Shown: one piece after another, positions 38,722 through 50,990 of the stretch
Numbering within the stretch: position 1 is the stretch's first letter
How the letters are laid out: each line of letters starts with the position of its first letter
Source: Amaranthus tricolor
Taxonomy: Eukaryota; Streptophyta; Magnoliopsida; Caryophyllales; Amaranthaceae
Length of the DNA stretch: 64,000 bases
Assembly (NCBI RefSeq): GCF_026212465.1
Contig: NC_080057.1
Coordinates: 14,750,227-14,814,226 of the forward strand
Direction of reading: 5' to 3'
Translations under genes and position numbers: made by a program
Notes under the pieces: model-generated
Seen by the model: only the letters and a program-made list of their open reading frames with translations
The model's database searches: none
Told to the model about the DNA's origin: nothing

Positions 38722-40150
38722 TGATTGCTTTTGAGTTAATGCCCGAAAGACATATGGGTGATAACATAAAATATAGATTAATAGAGATATGTAAGAATGG
38801 AGCTTGTTAAATAAGATATTTTGTTGTTTTACCGATAATGCAACCGCCAACATTAAATGCATCGAACTTTTGCATAACGAACCTACTTTTAGTTTTATCC
38901 TTGGTGATAGATTATTACACGTACGTTGTTGTGCTCATATTGTTAACTTATCTTGCCAAGCAGGTATTAGACAACTAAGTGATTTATTAGATCTCATTAG
39001 AGACATAGTGAAGTGGCTTAGATTAGGACAGGTAAAGAGAAGATATAAGCAATTATGTGACCATTATCAAATAAAAAAAGTATATTGGACATTACATACT
39101 CTTACACGTTGGGGCTCAACCCATGATTTATTTAAAAAGGCTATTGTTTATCGTCCGGTTATAACACAACTGTATATTGAGTGTACGGATAGCCGTTTAA
39201 GTGATGAAACATGGGAACTAGCTATAGGCATAAAGAAAATATTAGAAGCGTATGTCCACACAACTAAGATTTTTTCATATGTTTACGAACCAAATGTCCA
39301 CTTAGTAATAAGTGAATGTATTACTATTTTTTATCATTTTCTTAAACATTCGCATAATGATACTAATGTATTTTTAAAGTCAATTGTTACAGATATGATG
39401 GACAAGTGAAAGACGTATTTTACTAATTTTCTTTTTATTTATGGAATTGCGACAATTTTAGACCCATGTTTTAAGACGGAAAACCTTACTAAATTAATTG
39501 GATTTTACTACCAATTATTAGATCTTCCGCCTAGTGATGTACATAATTATGTTGGAAATTGTAAAATGCTTTTAGCAGAACTTTATGATCACAATTCTAG
39601 TGTATATAACCCAAGTCGCGATACGTCTAGGCGTGCTACCTTCTCGGCACGTCCCACTTATTATAATCCCATAATAGCTAACATAATAAGCCAAGATGAA
39701 AGTTTTGTAGGACCGCTTCTTCCTCACCCCCCGCTTCATATGTAGAACTAGATAATTATCTTAAACATCACTTTGAAATTAAACAAGCTAGTTATAATAT
39801 TTTAAAATGATGGAAAGAAAAATCAATAAAATTCCCCATATCATCAAGAATTGCAAAGGATATCCTTGCAATTCATGCTTCTACTATTGTGTCAGAGTCT
39901 GCTTTTAGTGCAGGTAGAAGAGTTCTAAATAAAAAAAGATCTCATCTTGCTCCACATACTATTCAAATATGTGTTTACAAGAAAGATTGGGATCAAGCGG
40001 AGGTACGAACACAAGAACTCAAGAACGATGATGATTAAGGCGATAATAATCTATGGATGATGATGGATACATCTGCATCATCGTCAGGAGGAGAGTCAGC
40101 GGAAGCATCTAACCAACAAGATGATGATGAGTGATGTCGAAGACGAATAG
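38722..40150 (+). pseudogene. hAT transposase, 3' half (catalytic end and dimerisation domain)
   Basis: Resumes the transposase cut at 24323 with MIAFELMPERHMGDNIKYRL-like sequence. The long frame 38804-39409 contains FTDNATANIKCIELLH, RCCAHIVNLSCQAGIRQL and LTRWGSTHDLFKKA, typical of RNase H-like hAT transposases. It then runs with one stop into a DUF4413-like stretch (ILDPCFKTENLTKLIGFYY). The hAT dimerisation domain near 39750-40040 shows YLKHHFEIKQASY, SIVSESAFSAGRR-like sequence (TIVSESAFSAGRRVLNKKRS) and DWDQAEVRTQEL. Several stops mark it as inactive. Confidence 0.85.
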
Positions 40151-40642
40151 GATCATGAATATCGGACAATGATCAATCAACATTCAACAACTACAAATAA
40201 AGAAATGACAAAGAACTACGTGGACTTTGATTCCTTCGGGATACGTAGGCAGCTTTGTATTCCTTCGGGATACTAGGTTCAAGCCCATTTTCTCCCTCTT
40301 TTTTTATTAATCATCTTTATCATTTCTTATTAATTAATTTTTTTCCTTCTTTTTAGTAAATATTTTAATAACGATGACAAGCAATGAATTTCGCTAATAA
40401 TCAAGTAATCATCAAAGGTACGTCTGCATTATTATAGTATTTTTATATTATATTTAAAGGAAAAATAAAAATGAAACCGATGATCCAACCCGCCCGACCC
40501 GGGAGTTGGAACTGCCAGAATCGCCTCATGAACCGCCAAGGAATAGTTTGGAACCGCTCGGAACCGAAACTGGAAACGTTCGAATCAGGTTCCAGATGGA
40601 ACCGGAACGGAACCGGCCTAACTCGGACAGTGGCCATCACTA

Positions 40643-42025
40643 GTTCTAGGTTTCCTTAATGGAGCAGAGTTTTATTATGATCCAATTGGTCGTGCTTGGG
40701 GCATTGAATAGAGCCCAGTTCCCCCTTTCGTATAGATCCCATGAACCCATCTAATCCATAGGGAGTCTTTCATCATAAAAATGGGAGGGAGCTAAATGTG
40801 AAGTGAGTGGGCTCTCCAATGGAAAATCTTGTGGATGGAGTGACTCTTGCTGTGTAGATTGTAACTTTGAGGAGTTGTTATGGAGACCTAAGGCTGAGAA
40901 GAAGTTTTGCATGCAGTTGAGAAGAATTCAAACTGAGGAAACATCCCCTTTGCAGAAGAACATCAGATCGTCAGTAAAGCAAAGGTGAGTAAGCTTGATC
41001 CTCTTGCATTTGGGGTGAAAACCATACTCACCTTCAACGCTTCTCTAGATGCGAGATAAGTATTCCATGCCAATTACAAAAAGCAACGGAGATAGTGGAT
41101 CTCCTTGTCTCAATCCTCTCTTGGCTTGAAAGATGGGGGTAGGGTACCCATTAAGCAAAAGGGAACAGCTAGTGGAGAATATACATGTTATGAGCATGTG
41201 AATAAAGTAATTCGGAAAGTTGAGGGCTATCAGCATCTCTTTAATACACTTCTAGTTCATCGTATCATATGCCTTACATAAGTCGATCTTGACTAGACAA
41301 CTTGGAGATCAACTTTGCCTAGTATAATGCTTGACTAGGTCTTAGCAAAGCAAAATATTATGCATTATACTTTTTCCAACCACAAATGCCCTTTGGGCTT
41401 GATCAATTATACTTCCACGGACCAATTTAAGTCTTGCACAAATAACGTAGAGATACATTTGTACAGCACATGACAAAAAGAGATAGAGTGGTAGTCACCT
41501 GGCTGAGAAGGGCTCTATTTTTTAGGGATCCAAGTGATGGTAGTAATATTCCAACTCCTTGACCTCCCATAGTGGAGAGTTGAGATACTCTTTCTATGAC
41601 ATCCTTTCCCACTACATCCCATGAGGATTTATAAAATTTGTTGTTGAACCTATCCAATCATGGTGCTTTATTATCGGGGATGCTTCACATTGCCTCTTTG
41701 ATTTCCTCTTTTCTAAAGGAGAGGTTCAATAGTCCTTGTTGAATATGGGGCCATTGCGAGTTACCTCTAAGTTGATTCTAACTCTATTGCTATGCTCGGT
41801 ACAGAAAAGCATGCTATAAAAGTAGATGAATTTCTTTGAATTTAAACAGGATCATATATGTCAGCACCATTGATATGAAAATGAGTGCTCCTATTCGATC
41901 TATACCTTTTCTTGAGATTTTGATGGAAGAATCTAGTGTTGTCATCGCCCGGGTAAACGCAATTCATCTTTGCTTTTTGCCTCATAGCCGCTTGTACCTC
42001 CTTCATAAGCTGTTGTAGATAAGTA

Positions 42026-42098
<73 letters not shown>

Positions 42099-42200
42099 TT
42101 AATACCATTTTGTAGTAGCTGCAGTAGAAGCCAGAGGACATATTTTTCATGAGCTTTAGAAGTTGTCTCTTAAGTTATCAGATGCTATCAGATGGAATAT
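40643..42200 (-). mobile_element. LINE (minus strand), 5' part: reverse transcriptase with internal deletion
   Basis: The minus strand reads, in order, QKAKMNCVYPGDDNTRFFHQ, GFNNKFYKSSWDVVGKDVIE, HVLYKCISTLF, FVVGKSIMHNILLCQDLV, KIDLCKAYDTMN, RGLRQGDPLSPLLFVIGMEY, then a decayed CFTDDLMFFCKGD (the catalytic block, with Thr in place of Ala). It then jumps to DSLWIRWVHGIYTKGG, which belongs after the RT, so part of the LINE was deleted before the hAT insertion. The 3' end continues at 22650-21541. An (ATT)n tract (42031-42097) interrupts it. The 5' limit is uncertain. Confidence 0.85.
42031..42097. repeat. (ATT)n microsatellite within the LINE
   Basis: About 67 bp of ATT trinucleotides in a LINE coding region, upstream of the QLMKEVQAAMRQ segment on the minus strand. 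Confidence 0.95.
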
Positions 42201-43479
42201 GAGTGGGTACAAGAGAAGATACCAACGTTTCAATCGAACGTCAGTGGTCTTACCTACTTGCTCTTTAGGGTCTAGATCTTTCGCAACCGGGTATGTCAAC
42301 CAGCTTAGGACTTAAGGTCTCCCCCGGAGGACCAGACTGGGTGTAATAATAGAAATGTTTAAAAAAAGTCACAATCCATTAAGGTGTATAACTGATTGTG
42401 AATGCTATCAAACCGTCAAAACAATGATTACCCTTTTGATTTACCCCATAATCAACAAAGATACATTTAATCGCTTGAGGCTCTAACTTGTTTAAGACTT
42501 ATTGGAGAAGGTCTACATATACAACACAACCAAAGACCATATTGCCAATAATATTAAAGAGCCAAGATAAAAAATTCCTCTGTTATAAGAAACATGTTAA
42601 AAAAGGACCAGATCACCAGATTAATGAAATGGTTAAACTTCAGTCACCAATAATTACTAGCATAATGAAGCTATTAACACACACACTAAAATGGGTCGTT
42701 AACTAATTAACAATATTTAGCTTTATTTTGTGGCAAGGGGAATATGTCTTATAAGCTCTTCGACAAAAAATAAACAAAAAATAAAGATACAGCCATGTAA
42801 GGAGGGTCTTATGTGTTTTAATAAATGTTAACATAGTGTGCCAGAACTCAAGATATTTGTAATAAAACCCTGAAAAGTCATTTATAGCATCAGATGAAAC
42901 AACATGTCAAGGCATCCTAGCATTAATGATCATCAATTTCATCCCATTCGAGCTATAGTTATGATCTTTTGAAATAAGCATGTACTTACGGAGAATCTAA
43001 CATACATCATGAACAAATTTGGTGAACCATCTTAAATTTTGTGTTTTTATTTAATTTGTTCATTTTGATATACATCACATGGTTGAATATTTGTTTTTTT
43101 TATCTTCATACACACTATGGATATCCATTTAAGCCCTAAGTTTTTTATTCTTTAGAGAGTGAAAGTGCTTCTCATTTCCCAAAAAAGAGTATGAGTTATA
43201 AGGTGATAATATTTTTTTTAACTTATGGGTTGTATCGATAATAAATCTTGTGATCGTCGCTTATAAGCAAAAACGGATCAATTATCAACTTTGTTTTAAG
43301 TTTCAGATTGTTCAATTCATATACCTTGCAGTTGTTGTGAGTTTGTGGCCTTTATTACCAAAATTTATTAGTTTCTGACCTTTATCTGCTTGCCCTGTTT
43401 CAAATGCTACTTATACGAATAGATTTAAGACATCCTTGTAATCAAACTATTATAATATTGTTTTAAACATAACTTAAAC
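42201..43479. other. Unassigned AT-rich region
   Basis: No recognisable gene or bounded element. Part may belong to the 5' end of the minus-strand LINE or to the pol region of the Copia fragment on its right. The 72-codon ORF at 42488 shows no domain. Confidence 0.4.
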
Positions 43480-45009
43480 AAATTACTAATTAATAGCATC
43501 TACCAACATAAACTGAATTTTTAGAAATAATACTCCTATCGGACTCAAATACAAGCTTATAAACGAGATCGTTCAAGGTTGGCTCGATTACGAGATTTCT
43601 ACTTATTTTGGGAGCATAATGCATATCGTGTAGGATCAATATATTTTCCGATGCGAACACTATTTCCACTTGTGCTTTCCCTTAGACCTTGATGGAGGAG
43701 TTGTTTCCCATGTAGAGAGCTTCTCAATCTACGACCTTTGAATAGGTCTTGAACAAGTGTCTTTCGTTGCACACGTGACAATAGGACCCTAAATCCATCC
43801 ACCATGAAACTTCAGCTCGCACAACAATTTAAAATTAAATCATTCAAAATTACATCATTTTGATTTAAATCCAAAACGAAATTAAATCACTTTGCGAGGT
43901 AGTACTAATCATGTTAGGATCATTGTGAGATGATCTGTTTTCCTTCTTTTTCTCGTAAACTTTCAACCTATATTGTGGATGTAACAGACCTTCTTTTAGT
44001 GCTTAATCTTTCCACAAATCCAGCGAGACTTGTCAGGTTGTGTGGGCTTCGCGGCTTTTCCCTTTTGGGATAAGTTTCCATGTTGGTCTTTCCGTTTTCC
44101 CCCTTTAATAGGGACTTTTCTCAACCATGTTAATGGATGAGATATTGGTATTTTAAGGTCCCCCTCTCTACGAAGCCCTTCTACTCAATTCAATTTGAAG
44201 ATGAGTATCTAGTTGATTAATATCAATATCCTTTTCTTTATGTTTGAGAGTTTTCTTAATATCTCTCCATGAATAAGATAGTTTATCAATTATATACTTA
44301 ACACAACAAACACTTCATCCATTTTAATATAATGATGCTTTAAGTTAGAATAAATGCGTTGCATCTCATGGAACTGATCCATGATAGGGCGAGAATTAAC
44401 AAACTTATAGTCATTAAATCTGAAAAATAAGAAATTTCTTACTTATTGTGTCTTTCACCATGTATTTACCTTCAAGATCATTCCACAACTCCTTTGCGGA
44501 CTCCAAGTGTTGATAAACATCGAACAAAGAATCAATCATACCGTTTAATATATGACCACATATAAAATCATTGTTGTCCCATTTGTTTCTCTTGCGCATA
44601 TCCTTCACCGTTTCATTTTCCTTCTGCTCCGGCCTTGGTGTAGAAAACATATGCAACGTTGAGTGTAGTGAGCAAAAACAACATCTTCTTCTGCCATCTC
44701 CAAAAATCAACCCCCACAACTTTTCAAGTTGAACTATTTTTGCTGTCATATCCTTTAGACTTGACATCTCTTAAGAATTATAACCTTTTAGATTGTTAAA
44801 CTTAAAGCCAACTTTTTAGATTGTTATATGTTTAATAGATGTTAAATTTGAAGAGATTAAAGCACCGAATAGAGATTACGAGTCTTTGCAATCTAATACA
44901 AATTTCTAGGAATGAAATTACAACGAATTAAAATAACTCAAAATATAACTAACCAAAAAATCGAAGATACTTTAAAACAATACTATCTACGAAAAGTTGA
45001 TACCAAAAC
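43480..45009 (-). mobile_element. Copia retrotransposon fragment: gag, zinc knuckle, protease start, primer site
   Basis: From the LTR leftwards on the minus strand: a primer site GTTTTGGTATC (45009-44999); gag (44767-44414) with DFICGHILNGMIDSLFDVYQ and AKELWNDLEGKYMVKDTISKK; a decayed zinc knuckle near 44030 (RWICGKIKH, stop, KKVC); and a protease-like stretch (43810-43480) with LGSYCHVCNERHLFKTYSK, VEIVFASENILIL and MHYAPKISRNLV. Frame changes and stops are present. Integrase, RT and the 3' LTR are absent. Confidence 0.82.
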
Positions 45010-45453
45010 TGAATAATAATTATGTTTTCCTAAAAGGTTATTCTGCCTACTTGGTGCTTAGGCTTTAAAACATAAAATAACTTTTGAGATACATTAATTT
45101 CCAATTAATTATCAGAACTTTATAATTAATCTTTGTGAAGAACAAGGGTTTTAACCAGTAAACTTAAAATTAGAATAAAAAGAAGTAATCAATTTCACTT
45201 TAAATTAGAGAATAATAACTTGGAAAGGAAGAGAGAAAAATGACAGCAATAACTTATTAATAAATTCATAAAATTAAATCTCAAACATAATAAATAGGTT
45301 CCTTATATAGTAATAAAGGTTAACTATCCATTAATTCCATGACTCCACTTCCTCCCACTTGATTAAAAGTGGATTGGGATAGTTATTTTTTTTAATTAAA
45401 AATAACCACAGTTTTTCAATAGAAAAGGCCAAAGTCAGTTGTGTATTATAACA
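45010..45453 (-). mobile_element. 5' LTR of the Copia fragment, 444 bp
   Basis: On the minus strand it begins TGTTATAATACACAACTGAC (45453) and ends ATTATTATTCA (45010), directly before the primer site. It has a TATATAAGGAACC promoter-like stretch near 45310. Confidence 0.65.
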
Positions 45454-47039
45454 AGGCCTAAATAAAGCCACAATTTTGGAAAGAACCCAGCCGCAAATGG
45501 GCCAGGCTCACGACCCGCGACCATACACGGCCCGTGACTTGATCTACTTCAAAACAGGAGCGTTTTTGGGTTTCTACTCGCAATGCACGAGTTTCCTCTC
45601 GACCCGCGACCAACCTAGCTTCAAAACCAAAGCAATTTTGGCCCAATTCGCGAGACAATTTGATTTTCGCCATCCGCAAAGGCCATTTAACCGGATTTTT
45701 CAATTTGCTTTATTTTCTATTTCTTTTTGGATATGAATTTTTACCCTTTTATCATTATTTGTAATTATTTTCATGAAATTTAATTTTAATATAATTAAAA
45801 TACTTATAATTATACTTAAACTTTTATACCTTTATATACATTGTATACCTTAAGGCTTCTATACTTTTATTTATCAAATAAGTATTCGAACATGTCAATC
45901 ATCTCTAGAAACTTCTTGATCCTTTAGTGTGGGTAATCTCTGTGATCTCATTATTACACATTTAAATCAAATTTCTACCCAAAATACTTAGTATATATAA
46001 AAATAATCCAATAAAATTTTATTATAATCATCTCACTACATATTTATCAGTTATCAACAATTTTTCTTATTTCTTTTAAGTATAATTACAAATATTTAAA
46101 GATGAAATATAGAAATATAAATATTACAAAGCTTCCAAAATTATAAAAAGCATTAACTAATATGGAACAATCGCCTTAATAATCAGAGTTATCAAATGAT
46201 GGTCACGATGACAAGTGATCGATGATAAACTTATTTGGAGTACTTCTAGATATAAGCCTTGAATTTGGCATAAAATAGTCAAAAGTCAAGATATTAGAAT
46301 TTAGGTAAAACATTTTTTTATACAAATACATAGTTATAGACTTTATATGGTGCAACAACCTTGAATTCCAAGTCAAAAACCAAAAAGAAATGAACTCTTT
46401 TTATATGTCTAGCATAAAAATTTGTATATAAAAATTTATTTATTTATTACTCAATAATTGTCAATTCAATTGTATTATCATGAGTTTGAACATATTTTCT
46501 AGAATCTATTGATAGGACTTTGAGGTATCAATACTTGCGTATTCTTTTCTTTTGATCATAAAAGTTTTAAGCACTTTAATAGTGTTATTTATCGGCTTAT
46601 CTCATTCGGACAATTAATATTATTATCTCAATATAAAAATATTAGAAATAAAACGATATTATCATTGCACTGTACATATGCACTGACTACTGAGTATATA
46701 TGAGAAACTTAATCATTTATTCATTCATTTCAACTAATTTGTTACATTTTCTTCTTGTATATGACAAAATTTTGTTCTCAATTTCATCAATTCAACTATG
46801 ATGTTAAATTAAAGTAGAACAAAATGAAGAAATTCCAAATATATAAAAGGATAAGCCAATTATTATTGCCTTTGTTACATCTTTTGTTATAAGTTGTTGA
46901 TCACTTGATCTTATACCCAATTAGTTACAAAGGGATAATTTTTATTCTCAATAAAAAATGTAAAAAACATCACCCTAAACAATATACAAGATAAACAAAT
47001 GTAATGTAGGTGAAATTAAGTTATCCAAGAAATAAACAA
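45454..47039. other. Spacer between the Copia LTR and the TRM32-like gene
   Basis: 45470-45700 is more GC-rich, and both strands are open for about 80 codons (45476-45736 plus, 45703-45458 minus). Neither frame has a recognisable domain, and the patch looks like a transposon or promoter remnant. 45740-47039 is strongly AT-rich. The last part should hold the 3' UTR of the TRM32-like gene. Confidence 0.4.
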
Positions 47040-49360
47040 TCAATAACAAACAAGTTCATCTAACAACTCATTAAAAATCAATTCCTCCAATTCTAAACCG
47101 AGATCTTCAGAGTCCATTTGAAGATTAGCCCAACCATTCTTATCTTTTGATAAGTCATGAGCCACTGCAAGATCCATTGATGGGTCTAATTCTGCCATCC
47201 AATTTAAGTACTCATTAATAACTTCCCAAACTTGTTCAACAACGCGAACTTTTGATTTTGTTTTAGGCCGAACATGGCACCAAGTCGACAACGCTTTTGG
47301 GTAATACGTGTATGATTTCTCATGTATCTCTACTAATGCCTCGTTGATCAAATCGAATAAGATCTTACGATGATAACTAGATATGTCAAAGTTCGATTCA
47401 ATATGGTTCATTGATTTAGGCTCGAATGGACAACAAACTTCAATCCCATCAAACATCGCTGGATCGAGGGGTTGATTACGGTGGTGCCATGATTCAAGTT
47501 GGCTTTCGACAGTGGAAAAGCCAGCTATATCAAGAACATATGTCACATACTCTAAGTCTTGATTGTACTGGTGCTCCACCAAAAACAGATCATTTGAGTC
47601 TTTTGAGCTTTTTCTTATAGATTTTGATTTAGTATTTGAGACCAAAATTGATTCTGCAAGCCAAATTTTGAATATTAAAACCAAATTATAACATTAAATT
47701 AAAGTAATTTGATCATTTAAGATTAGATTTACCTTCTAAAATTGGAGAATCTTCAAGTTCATTTTCACATTCTTGAACAGAAATAGAAGTAAACCCATCA
47801 TTTGTTTCACAATTACTACCCATAATAATCATTGCATCAATCTGTTGTTGCTCATCTGCATCTGATTGTTCGATTTTCGATTCTCCATGATTCGAAGTAG
47901 AAGAATCGAGTCTCTTATTAAACGATTTCCCACAGTCAAGATCATTAAATAGCGCAAATTCCTTCTCATTGATTGATCTCAAACTCTTGGATAAGTGTTT
48001 CTTAATTGCTTTATTACTAGTAGTATCAAACAAATAACTATATTTTTCCAAAGACTCTGTAAGAGAAAATGACCTTCGAATAGTAGTTTGTGACTTGGCC
48101 TTACGAAGCTCGTGTACATTGCTCGACATAGGCCAAATTTCGTTATGCTTATGCTCGACTTTCCTAGGTGTTGTATCGAAATTTGAATGATTTCTCGAAG
48201 GGAAGGTACCCGACTTGACTAATCTCGGTTTCTTAGGAGGACCTTTTTGCAAAATTCTTAAGAACAAGTCTTGATCGACTTCGAATAGATCTAGAACATC
48301 TACATAATCATCTTTATGTTTCGGATCCTCTTTGCGCTTAACACTTAGTCCGGATTTGATGGTAATACTCGAATCGTCTAAACGACTGATGCTTCTTATT
48401 AGCTTTGGATTTGCCTTAAGAAGAGACATTAAGATTGGAGCTGAATTATCAACATTTTCACCCTTAACCTCTTGAAAATCTAATTTAGTTGATGTGTCGT
48501 CTCTCTCTTTTATTAAGGCTTTAATTCTAGCTTTGATTGACCTCTTTCTTTTCGAACCATTTTTGGAAGAACCATTTGAATTTACCTGATCATGGTATAC
48601 CATCAAAATTTCATGTTATTCACTTTATAAATTAATAATACCAACTAGTAAAAATTATAAGATATTGCTTGATATAATCCAAAATGCGGTTTTGTACGCC
48701 TTTATGACGCGGATATATTGGTTGATTTGTTTAGAAAATCTTTACAACGTGACCGATGCGATAAGACGCGTCCTTGTTTTAACAATATGATTCCAAGTAC
48801 AGTATATATTTTTAATTATGTTAAGAAAAAACTCAACCAAAAACTTAAGATGATGATTGAGGCCTCAAAATATGTTATGTACCTTAATACACCGCTTCAC
48901 ACAAGAGCCATTTGGGCTAAAAGTGTGGAAGCAGCACATACCCTCCTTATACCAAACTCTAATTATTTCATTTTAAATAAGGGGTTAAACTCAAATTATG
49001 AGGTTATTAGAATAGAAAACTTACAGAATCAGAGTACTTTATTATAGAATCTTCCTCCAACTCTTGTGGTATGCTGATTTCATGTTCTTCTTCTGCCTTT
49101 ATGTCTTTATTACCTTCAAAATATATCAAATATAAGGTACAAATCACAAAAACAATTGTAATAAAACTGTGAATTGTATTATAAATTTGTGGCGTACTTT
49201 TGCTTGATTTTACATCGGATTTATGATTCTTGTAAGGAAGCATTTTTCGAACGTTATGCCATGGATGATAATTAAGAACACGAAATACGGTCCAAATACA
49301 TCCTGGATGATCTTCTTCAGCTCTTCCATACGAATGTTTTCTCCATAAATGCTTTCCCAT
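47040..49360 (-). CDS. TRM32: TRM32-like DUF4378 protein, three coding exons, about 600 aa
   Basis: A member of the plant TRM (TON1-recruiting motif) group, several of which link the TON1-TRM-PP2A complex to cortical microtubules. The function of this protein is unproven. Exons (minus strand): 49360-49025, 48585-47733 and 47653-47040. All are GT..AG with agreeing phases (600 residues). The true start is MGKHLWRK at 49360; the codon two before it is TTG. The N-terminus has HPGCIWTVFRVLNYH and HNVRKMLP, typical of this subgroup. Exon 2 is basic and Ser-rich (KRKRSIKARIKALIKE, RRSFSLTESLEKY). Exon 3 carries the DUF4378 domain (FDLINEALVEIHEK, EQVWEVINEYLNWM, DLAVAHDLSKDKNGW, LELEELIFNELLDELV). 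A hydrophobic stretch at about residues 59-81 is either a membrane segment or an unrecognised 84-nt intron. It appears intact. Confidence 0.85.
48819..48964 (-). mobile_element. Second, decayed TRIM element in the first coding intron of the TRM32-like gene
   Basis: The minus-strand segment 48891-48819 (73 bp) matches the TRIM LTR of the metallothionein intron (AACATATTTTGAGGCCTCAA, TTAAGTTTTTGGTTGAGT, end TTCTTAACA). The adjoining internal stretch shares ACTTTTAGCCCAAATGGC-like sequence with 2987-3000, and a decayed primer site TGGTATAAGGAGGG lies at 48964-48951. The other LTR, if present, is within 48965-49030 and is too diverged to bound. Confidence 0.65.
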
Positions 49361-49900
49361 CTTCAAAATACCCCTGAGAAAATCACAAATTCTCCACTAA
49401 GATACGGAATAAATCTACAAATTAAATATACTCAAAAAAAGTTTATTTTAAAATAAATTCAACAATTTTGATCTATGATTGAAAGAACTATTAAAAACCC
49501 AATAAATTCACCCCCAAAAGAAAAGAAATTCCGCAGAAAAAAAAGTACAAAACAGAGAAGAAGTTATGTTTTAGAGTTCTTCAATAATACATCTGAAATA
49601 GATAAATAAAAAGCTACCCAGAAAAATTACATCAAATAAGTAATTAACAACCTTGAATCATGATTTAAAACTTTTATAAGCCCAATAAATTTAGCTCCAA
49701 AATCTCGAATAAATAGAGCATAAATTCATAAATCGCATATTGATAAATTCATAAGAATAACAACTAAAATGAAAATTAGAAACAATAATAATATCCCAAT
49801 AAAATTACCTCCAGAAAATATCGGGGAAAGAAAGAAGATAAAATTAAAAAGAGATGTTCTGTTATGAGAAATTAAGAGAGGTTTAAGGAAGAAAGAGATA
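49361..49900 (-). promoter_or_regulatory. 5' UTR of the TRM32-like gene with a leader intron
   Basis: An intron is suggested at 49808-49374: donor CTGGAG|GTAATTTT, acceptor TTTTCTCAG|GGG. It joins a pyrimidine-rich leader (about 49900-49809, rich in TTTCTTT and CTTAAT) to the exon holding the start codon. No clear TATA box was found. Confidence 0.6.
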
Positions 49901-50678
49901 AACAAATTAACGATAATTAAACAAAGAAATAAAAAAAATGGGTTGGTAACATAAAAGAATTGGTGAAGATTAATAAATTATGATATTACGTCGCTTCAAC
50001 GTAAAAAGATTGTTGACCTAAGAAGAAGAAGTTGAAGGTCTTGTTTGTCTGCTGTTTTTCTTTTCAATGGAAAGAAAAGGAAATTGCAGCGCAGACCCGA
50101 TTGATGTTTTATTTGGGTTGGATCCTTTTTTACGCGCCAACTCAGTCTTTTTCTTATATTGTCTCTTATTTATGTATTGTTCTTGCTCTTTTTTCCATCT
50201 CTTATTTACAGATTTTGGATTTATTGGAAAATGACTTCCACTAATTGGGGATATGAGTGGAGGCTCAAATTATTACTTTCTGTTTCCTAAAGCTTGTCCA
50301 GATCACATAAATTAAGAAACATGGAATATTTGTAATTTATAAATTTTTATATTTTATATATGGCTTAAATAATCCAATTAATATAAATTATTAGTATATA
50401 GACTTCTTCTTTTAAGTCTGTCTCATTGAGAGACGGACTCTCATAAGAGCAGCTATTTGTAATTTTTGTAATTTGATTAACGATACTGATACGTAAAATA
50501 TTATATATTGATTTTAATTCGTCGCTTATGATGATGACCGAGTTGTCATCGCCCATTGTATGTCGCCTTTTTCACATTTATTTATAGCATAGAAACTAAA
50601 TGAAAAAATAGAATAAAAATAAAATCTCCAACTTTTATGTAAATATATGTAAATACTTCTACAATTTTGTCCAATCAT
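49901..50678. other. Upstream region of the TRM32-like gene
   Basis: Should contain the promoter. The 70-codon ORF at 50032-50244 has no domain. Otherwise AT-rich. Confidence 0.4.
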
Positions 50679-50990
50679 CATATCATATCATCAAACAATA
50701 CTATAAAAATGTTGAAAAATTTCAAATGTCATCCTCTAAAGAGGCATGACAAGTAAAAAAAGATCATTGGATGAAAAATAACTATGTGGCATATTGATTA
50801 ATCTCTATTTAGTTATAGTATGACTAAAATCATATCATCATACATCATACATCATACATCACTATAAAAATGTTGGAAAATTCTCAGTATCATCCTTTAA
50901 GAATGCAAGAAAAATGAAAAAATATCATTAGATTAAAAATAACTACGTGGCATATTAATTAATCTTTATTTAGTAATAGTATGACTAAAA
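50679..50990. repeat. Tandem duplication of about 155 bp
   Basis: 50679-50830 and 50831-50990 share CATATCATC..., ACTATAAAAATGTTGGAAAA, TCATCCTTTAA and TAACTACGTGGCATATT..., ending AGTATGACTAAAA. ATC/ATAC microrepeats lie at the join. Confidence 0.85.

Noticed and set aside
45458..45736. Overlapping 81- and 86-codon ORFs on both strands beside the Copia LTR
   Set aside because: No recognisable domain; open only because of local composition.
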